64,000 nt of DNA from Halichoerus grypus (lineage: Eukaryota > Chordata > Mammalia > Carnivora > Phocidae): contig NC_135721.1 in the NCBI RefSeq assembly GCF_964656455.1, positions 88,950,754 to 89,014,753 of the forward strand. The letters are read 5' to 3'. The notes below the pieces were generated by a model. It ran no database searches. It was given only the letters and a program-made list of their open reading frames with translations, and had not been told where the DNA came from. Every line of letters starts with the position of its first letter. Positions within the stretch are counted from its first letter, which is position 1. This document shows, one piece after another, positions 36,097 through 49,248 of the stretch. The translations under genes were made by a program, and so were the position numbers.

Positions 36097-36474
36097 ACGT
36101 CAGATCTTTTTTTTTTCCCTTTCTCTCCATCTTTTCATGATGTGATTTTGATTTTTCTTCAGTATTTTACAGAAATAGAGAAGAAAGAATTAATGGGGAC
36201 AAACAATAACTTTGTAATAATGGACACTCTGAGCTAATGCAACTTGAATTGTTAGAAACTAAGATTCTCCCTGTAGTAACTGCACTTGCTTGATACCAGT
36301 TATTTTTACTTAGTCCACATACCTTTAGTAAAATGCCTCTTTGTAGGAACATGTTTTATTTCTTAGTCTCAACTTTAGCCAGTAGGATCCTATCTGTGGG
36401 CCTTAAACTTAGGGAAAAAAAATCAAAATTTTGCTTCTCTGGGTAACATTTCTTCCCAAATTTAATAATAATTG

Positions 36475-36690
36475 CTAAGTTATTAAACATTTACTGTGCC
36501 TCAGACTCTTCGCTAGGTGCAGTGCCTTATTTAATATTCATAACCACTCTAAGGTTGGCACAGTTATAAAGAAACAGATGCAGATAATGTTCCTGGGGGC
36601 CAGTTACACAGGCAAGAAAGGAGCCAGGATTTCAATCTACTCCTACCTCATTCCATAACCCAGGGTCATAACCACTTTGCTCTGACGCAC
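36475..36690 (-). mobile_element. MIR SINE, antisense
   Basis: TTTACTGTGCCTCAGACTC, TTATTTAATATTCATAACC, GGAGCCAGGATTTCAATC and CATAACCACTTTGCTC, the reverse MIR pattern. Confidence 0.75.
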
Positions 36691-37209
36691 ATTAAAATGA
36701 GGTTTCTGTTTGGAAACTTGCTATTATGTTTTATCGTGTTATGTGTGGTGTTCTTCAAACTGCAAGTAATTTCATTGTGGGTAAGTTTTCTGTGGATTTA
36801 ACTATTATACTTAAATGCCTATATATTCTCTAAGTGAAAAATGTTTTGATAGGTTGATGATAGGCAAAATCATTTTTTTCCTCATCTTATTACAGAGTTA
36901 CTGAAACAAGTCAAAGCATGTGTGTTATGGAAGGTCAGTTTGTAAATAGTTTGAAAAAGTTTTGTGTATAATAGATGTGATGCATTAGAGTTAAGAAAAC
37001 ATGGATATCTTTAAATTTGCTTAAGGCTAAAATTTCAGGTAGCAAGTGAGTAATAAAAATTAGTGATGTGTTTCTGTTGATTATGGAGCAAATCTTTATC
37101 ATCTTTGTATTTAGTAAGTAAGGAGGATATTATCCAGTCAAGTTAAAATATGCTTTCTCATGTAGGCAGGTAGCTGCCTATGCACACAGGTTAGTTTGAG
37201 TAATTTTTT

Positions 37210-37211
37210 TA

Positions 37212-37243
<32 letters not shown>

Positions 37244-37401
37244 GAGAGTGCGAGCATGCAAGCAGGGAGAGGGGCAGAGAGAGAGGAACTCCCCGCTGAG
37301 TGCAGAGCCCAAGCGGGACTCCATCTCAGGGACCCTGAGATCACCACCTGAGCTGAAACCAAGAGTCAGACACTTAACTCACTGAGCCACTCAGGCACCC
37401 C
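37210..37401 (-). mobile_element. Can-SINE, antisense, 18-bp target duplication
   Basis: Long T-run, ending in GAGCCACTCAGGCACCCC. The exact duplication TAGTTTGAGTAATTTTTT is at 37192-37209 and 37402-37419. Confidence 0.95.
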
Positions 37402-38026
37402 TAGTTTGAGTAATTTTTTAAAGACCATTCTGGTCTCGCAGCTTTATGCTTGAATTAAAGATTAGTTACAGATGGGCAAAAAAGTTCATTGTGATGTGAA
37501 TGATTTTTACTTGAATCCAGCATCTGAGTAACCAAAATGTTGCTTAGTGGCTTCAGTCATTCCTGATCATAACCAAGGCGAAAATGAGCTTTTTGGAGAT
37601 TTAGTTAGAAAATAATAGCTGAATCTTACATTTTTCTGAAGGCCATCATTTCTACACTTGAGATTCCTAAGAATGAACTTAACATATTCTTATCATTTAG
37701 GCATTAGTCTTAATTATGATTTAGATTCCTTTCTCTTTTAAATGTTTTTCATCAGAGTTCTGAGTTTTATCTTAAAATAAGTTCTATTACTTTAAGCATT
37801 TTTTTAAAAAATTAAATTGGATTATCCTGAATTTTATTTTAAGTTTCTTCTTTAATATTTTTGAGAGCATAACCAAAAATGTCCTTTACTTTTTGTAATT
37901 GTTTTTGCCTTAAAAAGTGCTTTCACTTGGCTTTTTCTCGTTCAGTTCCTTTAAGAGAGTGGTCAGACAGTACATCCTGTTGGATAGCTGCAGTGTGATT
38001 CTGGCACTAACTACCCAGAGTTAGGG

Positions 38027-38236
38027 CCACCTGGGTGCCTCAGATGGTTAAGCGTCTGCCTTCAGCTCAGGTCATGATCTGCAGATCCTGGCATTGAGCC
38101 CCATGTCGGGCTCCCAGCTCAGCAGGGAGTTTGCTTTTCCCTCTCCCTCTGCCTCTCCCCCTGCTCATGCTCTCTCTCTCTCTGTATCTTTCTGTCTTGG
38201 GTGAATAAATAAAATCTTAAAAACAAAACAAAACTT
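38027..38236 (+). mobile_element. Can-SINE, sense
   Basis: CCACCTGGGTGCCTCAGATG head and an AATAAATAAAATCTTAAAAA tail. Duplication CCCAGAGTTAGGG (38014-38026) recurs as CCCAAAGTTAGGG (38237-38249). One of only three sense copies within REV1. Confidence 0.9.
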
Positions 38237-38249
38237 CCCAAAGTTAGGG

Positions 38250-38786
38250 CAGATATCACAGATTAAGGGCACAGTCCACAAGATTCTCTTCACGTTAAGA
38301 TACCCACTGCAAGCTCCAGGGTTCCCAGGCCACCTGGTACTTCTGACTAACTGGCTACAAATTTGGGAGTTCCCACTACTCCCTCAGATTTGATAATTTG
38401 CTAGAGTGACTCAGAACTCAGGAAAGTACTTGCACGCACTGTACTTGGAATTAGGGTTTTATTATAAAGGATACAAATTAGGGCAAGCCAAATGAAGAGA
38501 TACCTAGAGAGGGGTCTGGAAGGGTCCCAAATTTGAGGCTTCCATGTCATCAGGATGTGTTATCCTCCTGCCACATTGATATGTGATTACCACCCAGGGG
38601 AACTCACCTAAGCCTTGGTGTCCAGAGTTTTTACTGGAGTTGTATTACATAGGCATGATTAATTGAATTATTGACCACATGGTGAATCAGTCTTCAGCTC
38701 CCTCCTCTTCCAGGAGGTCAGGCTGATATCATGTGGCTCAAAGCCCCAACCCTCTAATCACTTGACTGGCCTTTGTTTTTTCTTTT

Positions 38787-38834
<48 letters not shown>

Positions 38835-39215
38835 TCCTTTCTTTCCTTTCTTTCCTTTCTTTCCTATTTATGTCTTTATTTGAGAGAGAGGGAGAGAGAA
38901 TCTGAAGCAGACTCAGTGCTGAGCAGAGAGCCGGATTCGAGGCTGGATCCCACTACCGCAGTATCATACCTGAGCCGAAACCAAGAGTTGGATGCTTAAC
39001 TGACTGAGCCACCCAGGCACCCTTCACTTGACTGGCCTTTCAAGTATGGCTGGCTAGTCCCATCCTGAAACTAGGGGCCCACTGAGAGTTCTATGTTAAT
39101 ATAAAAAGATGTCCTAGGAGCCCACCAAGGATAACAATTCTCCTATCAGTTGTAAAATTCCAAGGATTTAGAGTCTCCATCCCAGGAAGGAGGGACAAAG
39201 GCCAGCCAAATTTTG
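38250..39215 (-). mobile_element. LTR-like ancient repeat, copy 1 (split by a SINE)
   Basis: TTATTATAAAGGATACAAA, CCAGAGTTTTTACTGGAGTT, ACATAGGCATGATTAATTG and CCATCCCAGGAAGGAGG. Closely similar blocks recur in the same order at 42000-42790. It resembles an endogenous retrovirus LTR (ERVL or class I), but I cannot name the family. Confidence 0.55.
38775..39023 (-). mobile_element. Can-SINE, antisense, with expanded (CTTT)n tail
   Basis: Tail side expanded to a CTTT repeat at about 38783-38865. Head ends GAGCCACCCAGGCACCC. The exact duplication TCACTTGACTGGCCTTT is at 38758-38774 and 39024-39040. Inserted in the LTR-like repeat. Confidence 0.95.
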
Positions 39216-39994
39216 TCTTGTACAACAGTAGCTGAAGAAGTGTGAACAAACATTTGCTCAATTTGTGACAGTTGAAACTAGAACAGATCTCTGTAGTAGT
39301 AGCCCAGTGATCTCCATTACTAAAAATTGTAACAGATAGCATTTGAATATATGTATGTAGATAGACTGCTTTCTGTTGAAAATTGTAACATTTTCTCTTA
39401 TCAATACAATTGTGTTTAAAACTTGGGTGGATGTTCATTTGAGTCATATACTTAAATTGTGTTGCAGGTAAGTTTATAAACTACATACTTTTTAGTATTT
39501 TAAAAGCTCAGTAATTTTGGCTGTCAAAGTTTTGTTTTTGGTATATTTGAATTTGTAGTTTTAGATGGGTTGTTATTAGTGTTAAGAGGAAATCTAAATC
39601 TGAGGTGAGATTATGTTAGTGAGGTGGAGGTGTTGATGTATCAATTGGTTGTTAGTGTTGTAAAGTGTTCTTAGTAACTCAATTGCCATTTTGAATTTCA
39701 CCTTTTCAGTTACTTGTACTTCTTGAGTTGAGCTGTTCAGGTTTACGGTGTTGAAGGTTGATAATGTTCTTTTGCATATTGTTTATGCCCAGTAGAAAAT
39801 CTTATTTCTGATTGTTTCATTTGAAGGTTATATTACATTCTCTTGGAACTCACTGAATATTTCTCAAAAATAGAGTCTATTAGCTAAATAAACTGTTTCA
39901 TTGAGTAAGATTCCTAGTGTTTTTTGAGGAATGCAGCATCTCCTATTGGGAATGTCATATCGTCTTAAAAATTAGTGGGTTTTGCTGGTGGTAG

Positions 39995-40145
39995 TTTTTG
40001 TTTGTTTGTTTGTTTTTTAAGATTTTATTTGAGAGAGAGTGAGAGAGAAAGCATGAGAAGGGGGAGAATCGGAGAAGCAGACTCCTTGCTGAGCGGGGAG
40101 CCTGATGGCAGGGCTCAATCCTGGGACTCTGGGATCATGATTAGG
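39995..40145 (-). mobile_element. Can-SINE, antisense, head missing
   Basis: GTTTTTTAAGATTTTATTTG through GACTCTGGGATCATGA, after which the tRNA-derived head is absent. 5'-truncated or later deleted. Confidence 0.85.
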
Positions 40146-40514
40146 CTCAGGAGGCAGAACCTCTCCCGTCTGTGTTCAGCCATCCCCATCCTCCAGCATT
40201 CACATATACACATTTACTGTGCCTTTTCTAACTTTTACAAAGTAAGGTTCAAACTCCTTAGTATGATATTCAGAACGTAGATCAGACCTGGAATTTGGGG
40301 AGAGGGAGTGCAAGGCACAGGATGGGAGAGATCTTGTTACCTGTAATCTAATCAAAACCTTGATCTGGTGAGTTGCATTTACTCCTGTTATTGTGAAATT
40401 CTTTCTATTTAGTTTACATTATAGCAGTTTTCTTTCTCCTTGGTATACTTGGTCTCATCTGAACTTCAGTACTCCTCTCTGTTTGCAATTACCACTCTAG
40501 ATACACTGTAGGCA

Positions 40515-40683
40515 AAATCTGTGGCTCTCCCACATGAGCATTACCTGGGAACTTTTTAGAAATGGAGATTCCTGGCCCCACTCCAGACCTACTGAATGAG
40601 AAACCTTGGAGTTGGGGCTCAGCAGTCTTTGTTAACCGGGCCTCCAAAATATTCTGGTGCATGCTGAAGTATGAGAACTACTG
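40515..40683 (-). mobile_element. MER5A (hAT-Charlie DNA transposon)
   Basis: GAGCATTACCTGGGAACTTT, CCAGACCTACTGAATGAGA, GGTGCATGCTGAAGTATGAG and a terminal GAGAACTACTG match MER5A as remembered. Confidence 0.85.
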
Positions 40684-41514
40684 AAGATATAATTCCCTCT
40701 TCTTCAATATTACCTCCTTTATTCTCCAGGTATGTTCTGTCCTTGTTACTAAACTTCTGTGACCTTTGGAATCCTTGATTTACTGCAACCTTGAACTTTC
40801 CTATGAATAATTATTTGGCTTCCCTGTGAGAGTATACCACTTCTTCTTAGTGAAGATCACTGGCTTTTTATTCCTTCTTCTAGACTCATTTTTTAACCAT
40901 GTCATCTGCAGAAGAACATTCTTTTGTTTTACTTTGTAGCTTGAGCCCTGCTTTTTTGGACATGCTGACTCTGAGATGCATGTGGGATATCCTAGTTGAG
41001 ATGTTTAATAAGCAATTGGGCCACATGGTGTGGAGTTCAGAAAGTCAGGAAAATTGAGGGAAGGTGTTTAGAAACCAGTTAATTTCATTACATCCTGGAG
41101 AGTCAGAGAAGGCGGTTCTTTGTACTTTATTAAAATAGCAGTCTTCATGTCTTTCCTTTCCCTTCTATGGAAATCTGTAATTACAGGGAAGAAAATTATT
41201 AGTAGTTCTTTTAGAACGCCTCCTTCAACTTGTATTCAAGTGACTGGTTTTGTGAAATCGATCATATTTTTGTATTTTTGTTGTTATAACAAAGAGGATA
41301 AGAGAAAATTCTTTGTTATATTGAATTGTTTGGGATAGGAACTTTCCTTTTAGTAAGATCAGTCTCAAACTGAAACATTACAAATATTTGTTGTGCATTT
41401 TCAGTTTTAATATATCCAAATATTTTTTGTATACATCTTGTTTTTCTCTTTATCTGTGTGTAGTTTATTTAAATACTGACTCTAAATCATAATATTAAAA
41501 TGCTGAAATGTACT

Positions 41515-42000
41515 TCTATTCTTTAGGATACAGGCTAAGCTGCTGTAACAGAAACTTATGAACACAGTGATGCAAACAATATTGAAGTTACCTCTCCTGT
41601 AACAGTAGGTGGGCAGTCCATAGTGGGTGAGGGACTGCAGTTTTTGTTTTTGTTTTTTAAGGCTATGCATGGTCTCAGGTTTCTTCTGTTTGCTTAGCCA
41701 TCCCCTGTGGTATTCTCATTTTCAGATTGAAGCCAAGTTACCTCATAGCCGCATAACAGAAAAAGAAATACTTTCCTTTAAGAGGATGGCACAGATTTTT
41801 TTTTTTTTTACACATATTATTCTCCTCATATCTCACTGGCCAGAACTTAGTCACATGGCCATGCCTGATTTTAAAGGAGCCTAGGAAATGTAGTCTCTAG
41901 TTGGTAACTCTGCTTCTCACTCAGGGGAGTGGGAGAGGTGTTCTATTACTAAAAGAAAGAAAGGGAGAATGAACACTGGAGGACACTTGTCATTCTGCCA
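41515..42000. mobile_element. Ancient interspersed repeat, family not certain
   Basis: AACAGAAACTTATGAACACA, GGCCAGAACTTAGTCACATG and GGAAATGTAGTCTCTAGTTG are phrases seen repeatedly in mammalian genomes. It lies directly before LTR-like copy 2 and could belong to it. Confidence 0.5.
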
Positions 42001-42790
42001 CTCCAGAGTTTGGGAGTTCCAAGACCACTCTCATTTCTGGTACCAAGTGCAAGTTTGGGGATTCCCCAAACCACCCTTAGGTTCAGTAATTCACTAGAAG
42101 GACTCAGAACTCTTGAAAACTGTTGTACTCATGGTTATGATTTATTCAGTGAAAGGTATAGATTAAAACCAGCCAAGGGAAAAGGCACATGGCACACACG
42201 GGTGGAACTTGCAGTTGTCCTCTCTCACTGGAGTCTAGGACAGCACTAACTTCTGGCAACGAGTGACAATACACACAAAGTATTGCCAACCAGGGAGGCT
42301 GATCCAAGCCTTAATGTCCAGAGTGTTGTGTTTTTTTGTTTTTTTTTTAAAGATTTTATTTATTTATTTGACAGAGAGAGACACAGTAAGAGAGGGGACA
42401 CAGCAGGGGGAGTGGGAGAGGGAGAAGCAGGCTTCCCGCTGAGCAGGGAGCCTGATGCGGGGCTCGATCCCAGGACCCTGGGGTCATGACCTGAGCCAAA
42501 GGCAGACGCTTAAGAACTGAGCCACCCAGGCACCCCAGTGTCCAGAGTTTTTATTGGAGTTTGGTCATACAGATATGGTTGGCTGCCCACATGGCTGACC
42601 TTTAGTCTCTAGTCTCTCAGGAGGTCGATGGTGCATGACCCAGAGCTTCCACCATAAATCACATTGTTAGACTATTTGGAGTGGCTCATAGTCCCTAGGT
42701 AAACAAAGACATTTATCAAGCAGGATATTCCAGGAGCTTAGAGATCACCTCCCAGGAACCAAGGGCAAAGGCTAGACCTTTTTGAGTAAG
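42000..42790 (-). mobile_element. LTR-like ancient repeat, copy 2 (split by a SINE)
   Basis: GGGAGTTCCAAGACCACTC, AGAAGGACTCAGAACTC, CCAGAGTTTTTATTGGAG and CACCTCCCAGGAACCAAGG. Same order of blocks and same orientation as 38250-39215. Confidence 0.55.
42325..42537 (-). mobile_element. Can-SINE, antisense, in the LTR-like repeat
   Basis: AAGATTTTATTTATTTATTT through GAGCCACCCAGGCACCCC. Short duplication TGTCCAGAGT at 42315-42324 and 42539-42548. Confidence 0.95.
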
Positions 42791-43584
42791 GTTAATTCTT
42801 CACTAGATGGCCACTTCTGTGGATAGGCACATCTTGTTTTCTGGAAGTATAGACAGAGTTACATAATATATATGCTTTCATTCAAAAAGCTTTTTTTTTT
42901 CTTAAGTGAATAGATGTATAGAATCATGTACATTTTAAAAACTGCAAGAGACTAGACTTTGTCAGGTTCAACTCTATCCACAAACGAAAGAACTGGGATC
43001 CGACTGCTTGTGACTTAAGGTCAGAGAACCAGTTAACAAAGTTGATATTGTATCTGGATCTCTACTTTTTATGAGTATGGACTACTTACAGTAGAGTCTA
43101 GATGGAACCTTATTTGTAGGACCTGTTTTCTTTTCCATGCATATATACCATACATATCTGGGAGCTACTGTATCTGACCCAGACAGGTGCTGGATTCAAA
43201 GCATCTGTTTTGTTGAATTGTATTAGGCTGGTTCAATTCAAGATAAGTATTCTTACTTTTCAGAAGTTTATTATATTGATAGCATTGTTTTTCCACTGAA
43301 GATTGGAAACAGTTTTGTACAAGTTAAGTGTGATTTTGCACCACCAACCAGCAATGCAGCCTTACTGAAAGCCTGTAGTCTTTCTACCCAAGGAGGAAAC
43401 TGTGTGCAAAATAACTGTATTTGGCCTACCTACTCCACAGATTGTTGTGAACATAAATAGTAAATATAAAGATTTCTTTGAAAAAATCTAAGTACTGGAA
43501 ATGTAAAATATTACTAGTGGTATGTTTAAATTTAAAATTTAATACTGAAAGGAAGGAAATATAAAGTATCAGTCAAGAGGTGAA

Positions 43585-43758
43585 TTTTTTTTTTTTTTTT
43601 GAGATTTTATTTATTTGAAGAGAGCAAGCCAGCATGAGCGGGGAAAGGGGCAGAAGGAGAAGCAGACTCCCTGCCATTGTGGGGCTCCATCCCAGGACCC
43701 TGAGATCATGACCTGAGCTGAAGGCAGATGCTTAACCAACTGAGCCACCCAGGTGCCC
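43585..43758 (-). mobile_element. Can-SINE, antisense
   Basis: Poly(T), GAGATTTTATTTATTTG, ending GAGCCACCCAGGTGCCC. Duplication CAAGAGGTGAA at 43574-43584 and 43759-43769. Confidence 0.95.
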
Positions 43759-44481
43759 CAAGAGGTGAAATTTTTAAAGATGGTGAGAATATGGTCATTT
43801 TCTCCCATTTTCTGTTTCCTGTATTTCTCAGTTTTCTGCAGTAAACATGTAGTTCTTTTATAAATAGAGCAGGGGAAACTTTTTAAAAAGGAACACCTAG
43901 CAAGACCAAATACCAGCAACATGACAAAGCAGTGTATATACACAAGTCACGAATAGGGTGGATAATAGGAAATTTCTCAAGAAAAGCTGGAAAGATCAGA
44001 CTCACTTCTAGAAAAGATTTGTGTATCCAAGTCTATCATGTGTTGTTTAGATAGTGCTGTGTATGTTGTAGCCACTTTTATTTGGGTGGTTTAAAGTTCT
44101 TTGATTTCTGTGTTTATTTGGTGTTGATCAAGAAGGTTATCTCTTATAATATGAGGATTGTTTCATTGCAACAGAAAAACAGTTGGTCAGAGGAACATGT
44201 CTCAGTATACTGAAGGTGAAGGAGCCAGGTTAAAAAGTTTTTTAAAAGGGTCCTGTTAGGTTAGGAATAATACCTGGTTGAAATATCTTGATATTTTATT
44301 TTTATATGTTTTTCAAAGGTATTTTAAATACACGCAGTATTATTCTTAGGATGTAAACTGTCAGTTTGGTTTTGAATCCCTAAAAGCAAGTATATGGTAA
44401 AGTCTAGAGCCACTAGTTGTGCTTCTTGGAAATAGTTACAAGGGCCTAATGTCCATCACCTGGGTGTCTGATTTGTGTTTT

Positions 44482-44687
44482 TATTTTTATTTATTTATTT
44501 ATTTTTTAAAGATTTCATTTATTTGACAGAGACACAGTGAGAGCAGGAACACAAGTAGGGGGAGTGGGAGAGGGAGAAGCAGGCTTCCCGCTGAGCAAGG
44601 AGCCCGATGTGGGGCTCGATCCCAGGACCCTGGGATCATCACCTGAGCCGAAGGCAGACGCTTAACAACTGAGCCACACAGGTGTCC
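44482..44687 (-). mobile_element. Can-SINE, antisense, 14-bp target duplication
   Basis: Ends GAGCCACACAGGTGTCC. Duplication CTGATTTGTGTTTT at 44468-44481 and 44688-44701. Confidence 0.95.
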
Positions 44688-46146
44688 CTGATTTGTGTTT
44701 TGAATAGATTGAGGAGAGTCTTTCCAAAGTCAAAGCCTGACTAGTGTGTGGGATATGTCTAGAAGAAACTTCTACTTCCCTGGGTTATGAAATTGAAGAA
44801 TCTGTGCCCTTGTAATTTCAGCAGTCTGAGAATTGTAGACAAAGATGGTCTCTGTGGTTGAATCAAACCAAAACATCAAAACAGCTGTATTTTTCTATTT
44901 AAATATTACATAAAAGCTCTTGATCTGCTATTAAAGCCTTTATTATATAAGGACAAGTAAGAGCTGTCAGAGCAGGCATTGTCACGTCGTGTTAGTGACT
45001 GCTACCACTTCATTTACTTAGTCACTTGTAAGGGCAGTACTTGGTGTTTTTTTTTTTCTTATTTTTTTATTTTATTATGTTACATTAGTCACCATACATT
45101 ACATCATTAGTTTTTGATGTAGTGTTCCATGATTCATTGTTTGCGTATAACACCCAGTGCTCCATGCAGTACGTGCCCTCCTTAATACCCATCACCAGGC
45201 TAACCCATCCCCCCACCCCCTCCCCTCTAGAGCCCTCAGTTTGTTTCTCAGAGTCCATCGTCTCTCATGGTTCGTCTCCCCCTCCCATTCTGACTGGTGT
45301 GAGGTATCTGATTGAGGTTTTGATTTGGATTTCCCTGATGCCGAGTGATGTTGAGCACTTTTTCATGTGTCTGTTGGCCATTTGGATGTCTTTGCAGAAA
45401 TGTCTGTTCATGTCTTCTGCCCATTTCTTGATTGGATTCTTTGTTCTTTGGGTGTTGAGTTTGATGAGTTCTTTATAGATTTTGGATACAAGCCCTTTAT
45501 CTGATACGTCATTTGCAAATATCTTCTCCCATTCTGTCGGTTGTCTTTTGGTTTTATTGACTGTTTCCTTTGCTGTGCAAAAGCTTTTTATCTTGATGAA
45601 GTCCCAATAGTTCATTTTGCCCTTGCTTCCCTTGCCTTTGGTGATGTGTCTGGGAAGAAGTTGCTGCGGCTGAGGTAGAAGAGGTTGCTGCCTGTGTTCT
45701 CCTTTAGGATTTTGATGGACTCCTGTCTCACATTGAGGTCTTTCAACCATTTTGAGTCTATTTTTGTGTGTGGTGTAAGGAAATGGTCCAGTTTCATTCT
45801 TCTGCATGTGGCTGTCCAATTTTCCCAACACCATTTGTTGAAGAGACTGTCTTTTTTTCCACTGGATATTCTTTCCTGCTTTGTTGAAGATTAGTTGACC
45901 ATAGAGTTGAGGTTCCATTTCTGGGCTCTCTATTCTGTTCCATTGATTTATGTGTCTGTTTTCATGCCAGTACCATACTGTCTTGAAGATTACAGCTTTG
46001 TAATAGAGCTGGAAGTCCGGAATTGTGATGCCGCCAGCTTTGCTTTTCTTTTTCAACATTCCTCTGGCTATGCGGGGTCTTTTCTGGTTCCATACAAATT
46101 TTAGGATTATTTGTTCCATTTCCTCGAAAAAAGTTGATGGTATTTT

Positions 46147-46340
46147 TTTTTTTTTAAGATTTTTCTTTTTTTTTTTTTTATTTATTAGAGAGAGAGAGAG
46201 CGTGAGAGGGGGGAAGGTCAGAGGGAGAAGCAGACTCCCTGCCGAGCAGGGAGCCCGATGTGGGACTCGATCCCGGGGCTCCAGGATCATGACCTGAGCT
46301 GAAGGCAGTCGCTTAACCTACTGAACCACCCAGGCACCCC
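46147..46340 (-). mobile_element. Can-SINE nested in L1 ORF2, antisense
   Basis: Ends GAACCACCCAGGCACCCC. The exact duplication AGTTGATGGTATTTT is at 46132-46146 and 46341-46355. Confidence 0.95.
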
Positions 46341-47110
46341 AGTTGATGGTATTTTGGTAGGGATTGCATTAAATGTGTAGATTGCTCTAGGTAGCATAGA
46401 CATTTTCACAATATTTGTTCTTTCAGTCCATGAGCATGGAACGTTCCTCCATTTCTTTGTGTCTTCCTCAATTTCTTTCATGAGTATTTTGTAGTTTTCT
46501 GAGTACAGATTCTTTGCCTCTTTGGTTAGATTTATTCCTAGGTATCCTGTGGTTTTGGGTGCAGTTGTAAATGGGATCGACTCCTTAATTTCTCTTTCTT
46601 CTGTCTTGTTGGAGTATAGAAATGCATCTGATTTCTGTGCATTGATTTTATATCCTGCAACTTTACTGAATTCCTGTATGAGTTCTAGCAGTTTTGGGGT
46701 GGAGTCTTTTGGGTTTTCCACATGAAGTGTCATATCATTTGTAAAGAGTGAGAGTTTGACTTCTTCTTTGCCGATTTGGATGCATTTTATTTCTTTTTGT
46801 TGTCTGATTGCTGTGGCTAGGACTTCTAGTACTATGTTGAATAGCAGTGGTGATAGTGGACATCCCTGCCGTGTTCCTGACCTTAGGGGGAAAGCTCTCA
46901 GTTTTTCCCCATTGAGAATGATATTCGCTGTGGGTTTTTCATAGATGGCTTTTATGATATTGAGGTATGTACCCTCTATCCCTACACTGTGAAGAGTTTT
47001 AATCAAGAAAGGATGCTGTACTTTGTCAAATGCTTTTTCTGCATCTATTGAGAGGATCATACGGTTCTTGTTCTTTTCTTTCTTCCATTTCTTTCTTTCA
47101 TTAATGTATT

Positions 47111-47305
47111 TTTTTTTTTTTTAAAGATTTTATTTATTTACTTGAGAGAGAGAATGAGATAGAGCGTGAGAGAGGGGAGGGTCAGAGGGAGAAGCAGACT
47201 CCCCGCTGAGCAGGGAGCCCAATGCGGGACTCCATCCTGGGACTCCAGGATCATGACCTGAGCAGAAGGCAGTTGCTTAACCAACTGAGCCACCCAGGCA
47301 CCCCC
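47111..47305 (-). mobile_element. Second Can-SINE nested in L1 ORF2, antisense
   Basis: Ends GAGCCACCCAGGCACCCC. Duplication TTCATTAATGTATT (47097-47110) against TTTATTAATGTATT (47307-47320). Confidence 0.95.
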
Positions 47306-49248
47306 TTTTATTAATGTATTGTATCACACTGATTGATTTGCGGGTGTTGAACCAACCTTGCAGCCCAGGAATAATAAATCCCACTTGGTCGTGGTGAATA
47401 ATCCTTTTAATGTACTGTTGGATCCTGTTGGCTAGTATTTTGGTGAGAATTTTTGCATCCATGTTCATCAGGGATATTGGTCTGTAATTCTCCTTTTTGA
47501 TGGGGTCTTTGTCTGATTTTGGGATCAAGGTAATGCTGGCCTCATAAAATGAGTTTGGAAGTTTTCCCTCCATTTCTATTTTTTGGAACAGTTTCAGAAG
47601 AATAGGTATTAATTCTTTAAATGTTTGGTAGAATTCCCCTGGGAAGCCATCTGGCCCTGGTCTCTTGTTTGTTGGGAGATTTTTCATTACTGCTTCGGTT
47701 TCCTTACTGGTTATGCGTCTGTTCAGGTTTTCTATTTTTCTATTTCTTCCTGGTTCAGTTTTGGTAGTTTATACATCTCTAGGAATGCATCCATTTCTTC
47801 CAGATTATCTAATTTGCTGGCATATATGCTCATAATATGTTCTTATAATTGTTTGTATTTCTTTGGTGTTGGTTGTGACCTCTCCTCTTTCATTCATGAT
47901 TTTATTTATTTGGGTCCTTTCTCTTTTCTTTTTGGTAAGTCTGGCCAGGGGTTTATCAATCTTATTAATTCCTTCAAAGAATCAGCTCCTAGTTTCATTG
48001 ATCTGTTCTACTGTTCTTTTGGTCTTTATTTCATTGGTTTCTGCTCTGATCTTTATTATTTCTTTTCTCCTGCTGGGTTTAGGCTTTATTTGCTGTTCTT
48101 TCTCCAGCTCCTTTAGGTGTACGGTTAGGTTGTGTATTTGAGCTGTTTATTGTTTCTTGAGAAGGCTTGTTTTGCTATATACTTTCCTCTTAGGACCGCC
48201 TTTGCTGCATCCCAAAGATTTTGAACAGTTGTGTTTAGATTTTCATTTGTTTCCATGAATTTTTTTAATTCTTCTTTAATTTCCTGGTTGACCCATTCAT
48301 TCTTTAGTAGGATGCTCTTTAGCCTCCATGTATTTGAGTTCTTTCCAACTTTCCTCTTGTGATTGAGTTCTAGTTTCAAAGCATTGTGGTCCGAAAATAT
48401 GCAGGGAATGAACCCAGTACCGGTTGAGACCTGATCTGTGACCTAGGATGTGATCTATTCTGGAGAATGTTCCATGGGCACTAGAGAAGAATGTGTATTC
48501 TGTTGCTTTGGGATGGGATGTTCTGAATATATCTGTAAAGTCAATCTGGTCCAGTGTGTCATTTAAAGCCTTTATTTCCTTCTTGATCTTTTGCTTAGAT
48601 GATCTGTCCATTTCAGTGAGGGGGGGATGTTAAAATCCCCTACTATTACTGTATTATTGTTGATGTGTTTCTTTGATTTTGTTATTAATTGGCTTATATA
48701 ATTGGCTGCTCCCATGTTAGGGGCATAGATACTTAAAATTGTTAGATCTTCTTGTTGGAGAGACCCTTTAAGTATGATGTAGTGTCCTTCCTCATCTCTT
48801 ACTACAGTCTTTGGTTTAAAATCTAATTTGTCTGATACAAGGATTGCCACCCCAGCTTTCTTTTGGTGTCCATTAGCATGGTAAATGGTTTTCCACCCCC
48901 TCACTTTCAGTCTGGAGGGGTCTTTGGGTCTAAAATGAGTCTCTTGCAGACAGCATATCAATGGGTCTTGTTTTTTAATCCAATCTGATACCCTTTGTCT
49001 TTTGACTGGGGCATTTAGCCCTTTTACATTCAGGGTAACTATTGAAAGATATGAATTTAGTGCCATTGTATTGCCTGTAAGGTGACTGTTACTGTATATT
49101 GCCTCTGTTCCTTTTTGGTCTATGTTGCTTTTAGGCTCTCTCTTTGCTTAGAGGAGCCCTTTCAGTATTTCTTGTAGGGCTGGTTTGAGGATCGCAAATT
49201 CTTTTAGTTTTTGTTTTTCCTGGAAGCTTTTTATCTTTCCTTCTATTT

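Larger units (their letters stand above)
45265..49066 (-). pseudogene. L1 ORF2 pseudogene (endonuclease-reverse transcriptase)
   Basis: The open pieces in order: endonuclease start at 49066 (MALNSYLSIVTLNVKGLN, then QETHF and VGDFN catalytic motifs), a frameshifted piece 48297-48611 with SRIDHIL, a piece 48125-48379, RT fingers in 47277-47687 ([19 protein letters not shown]), RT palm in 46287-47060 ([13 protein letters not shown]), and the C-terminal domain from 46130 down to the stop at 45265. The catalytic FADD box reads FTND at 46734-46745, so an essential aspartate is Asn. Frameshifts, two SINE insertions and this change abolish function. Confidence 0.9.
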
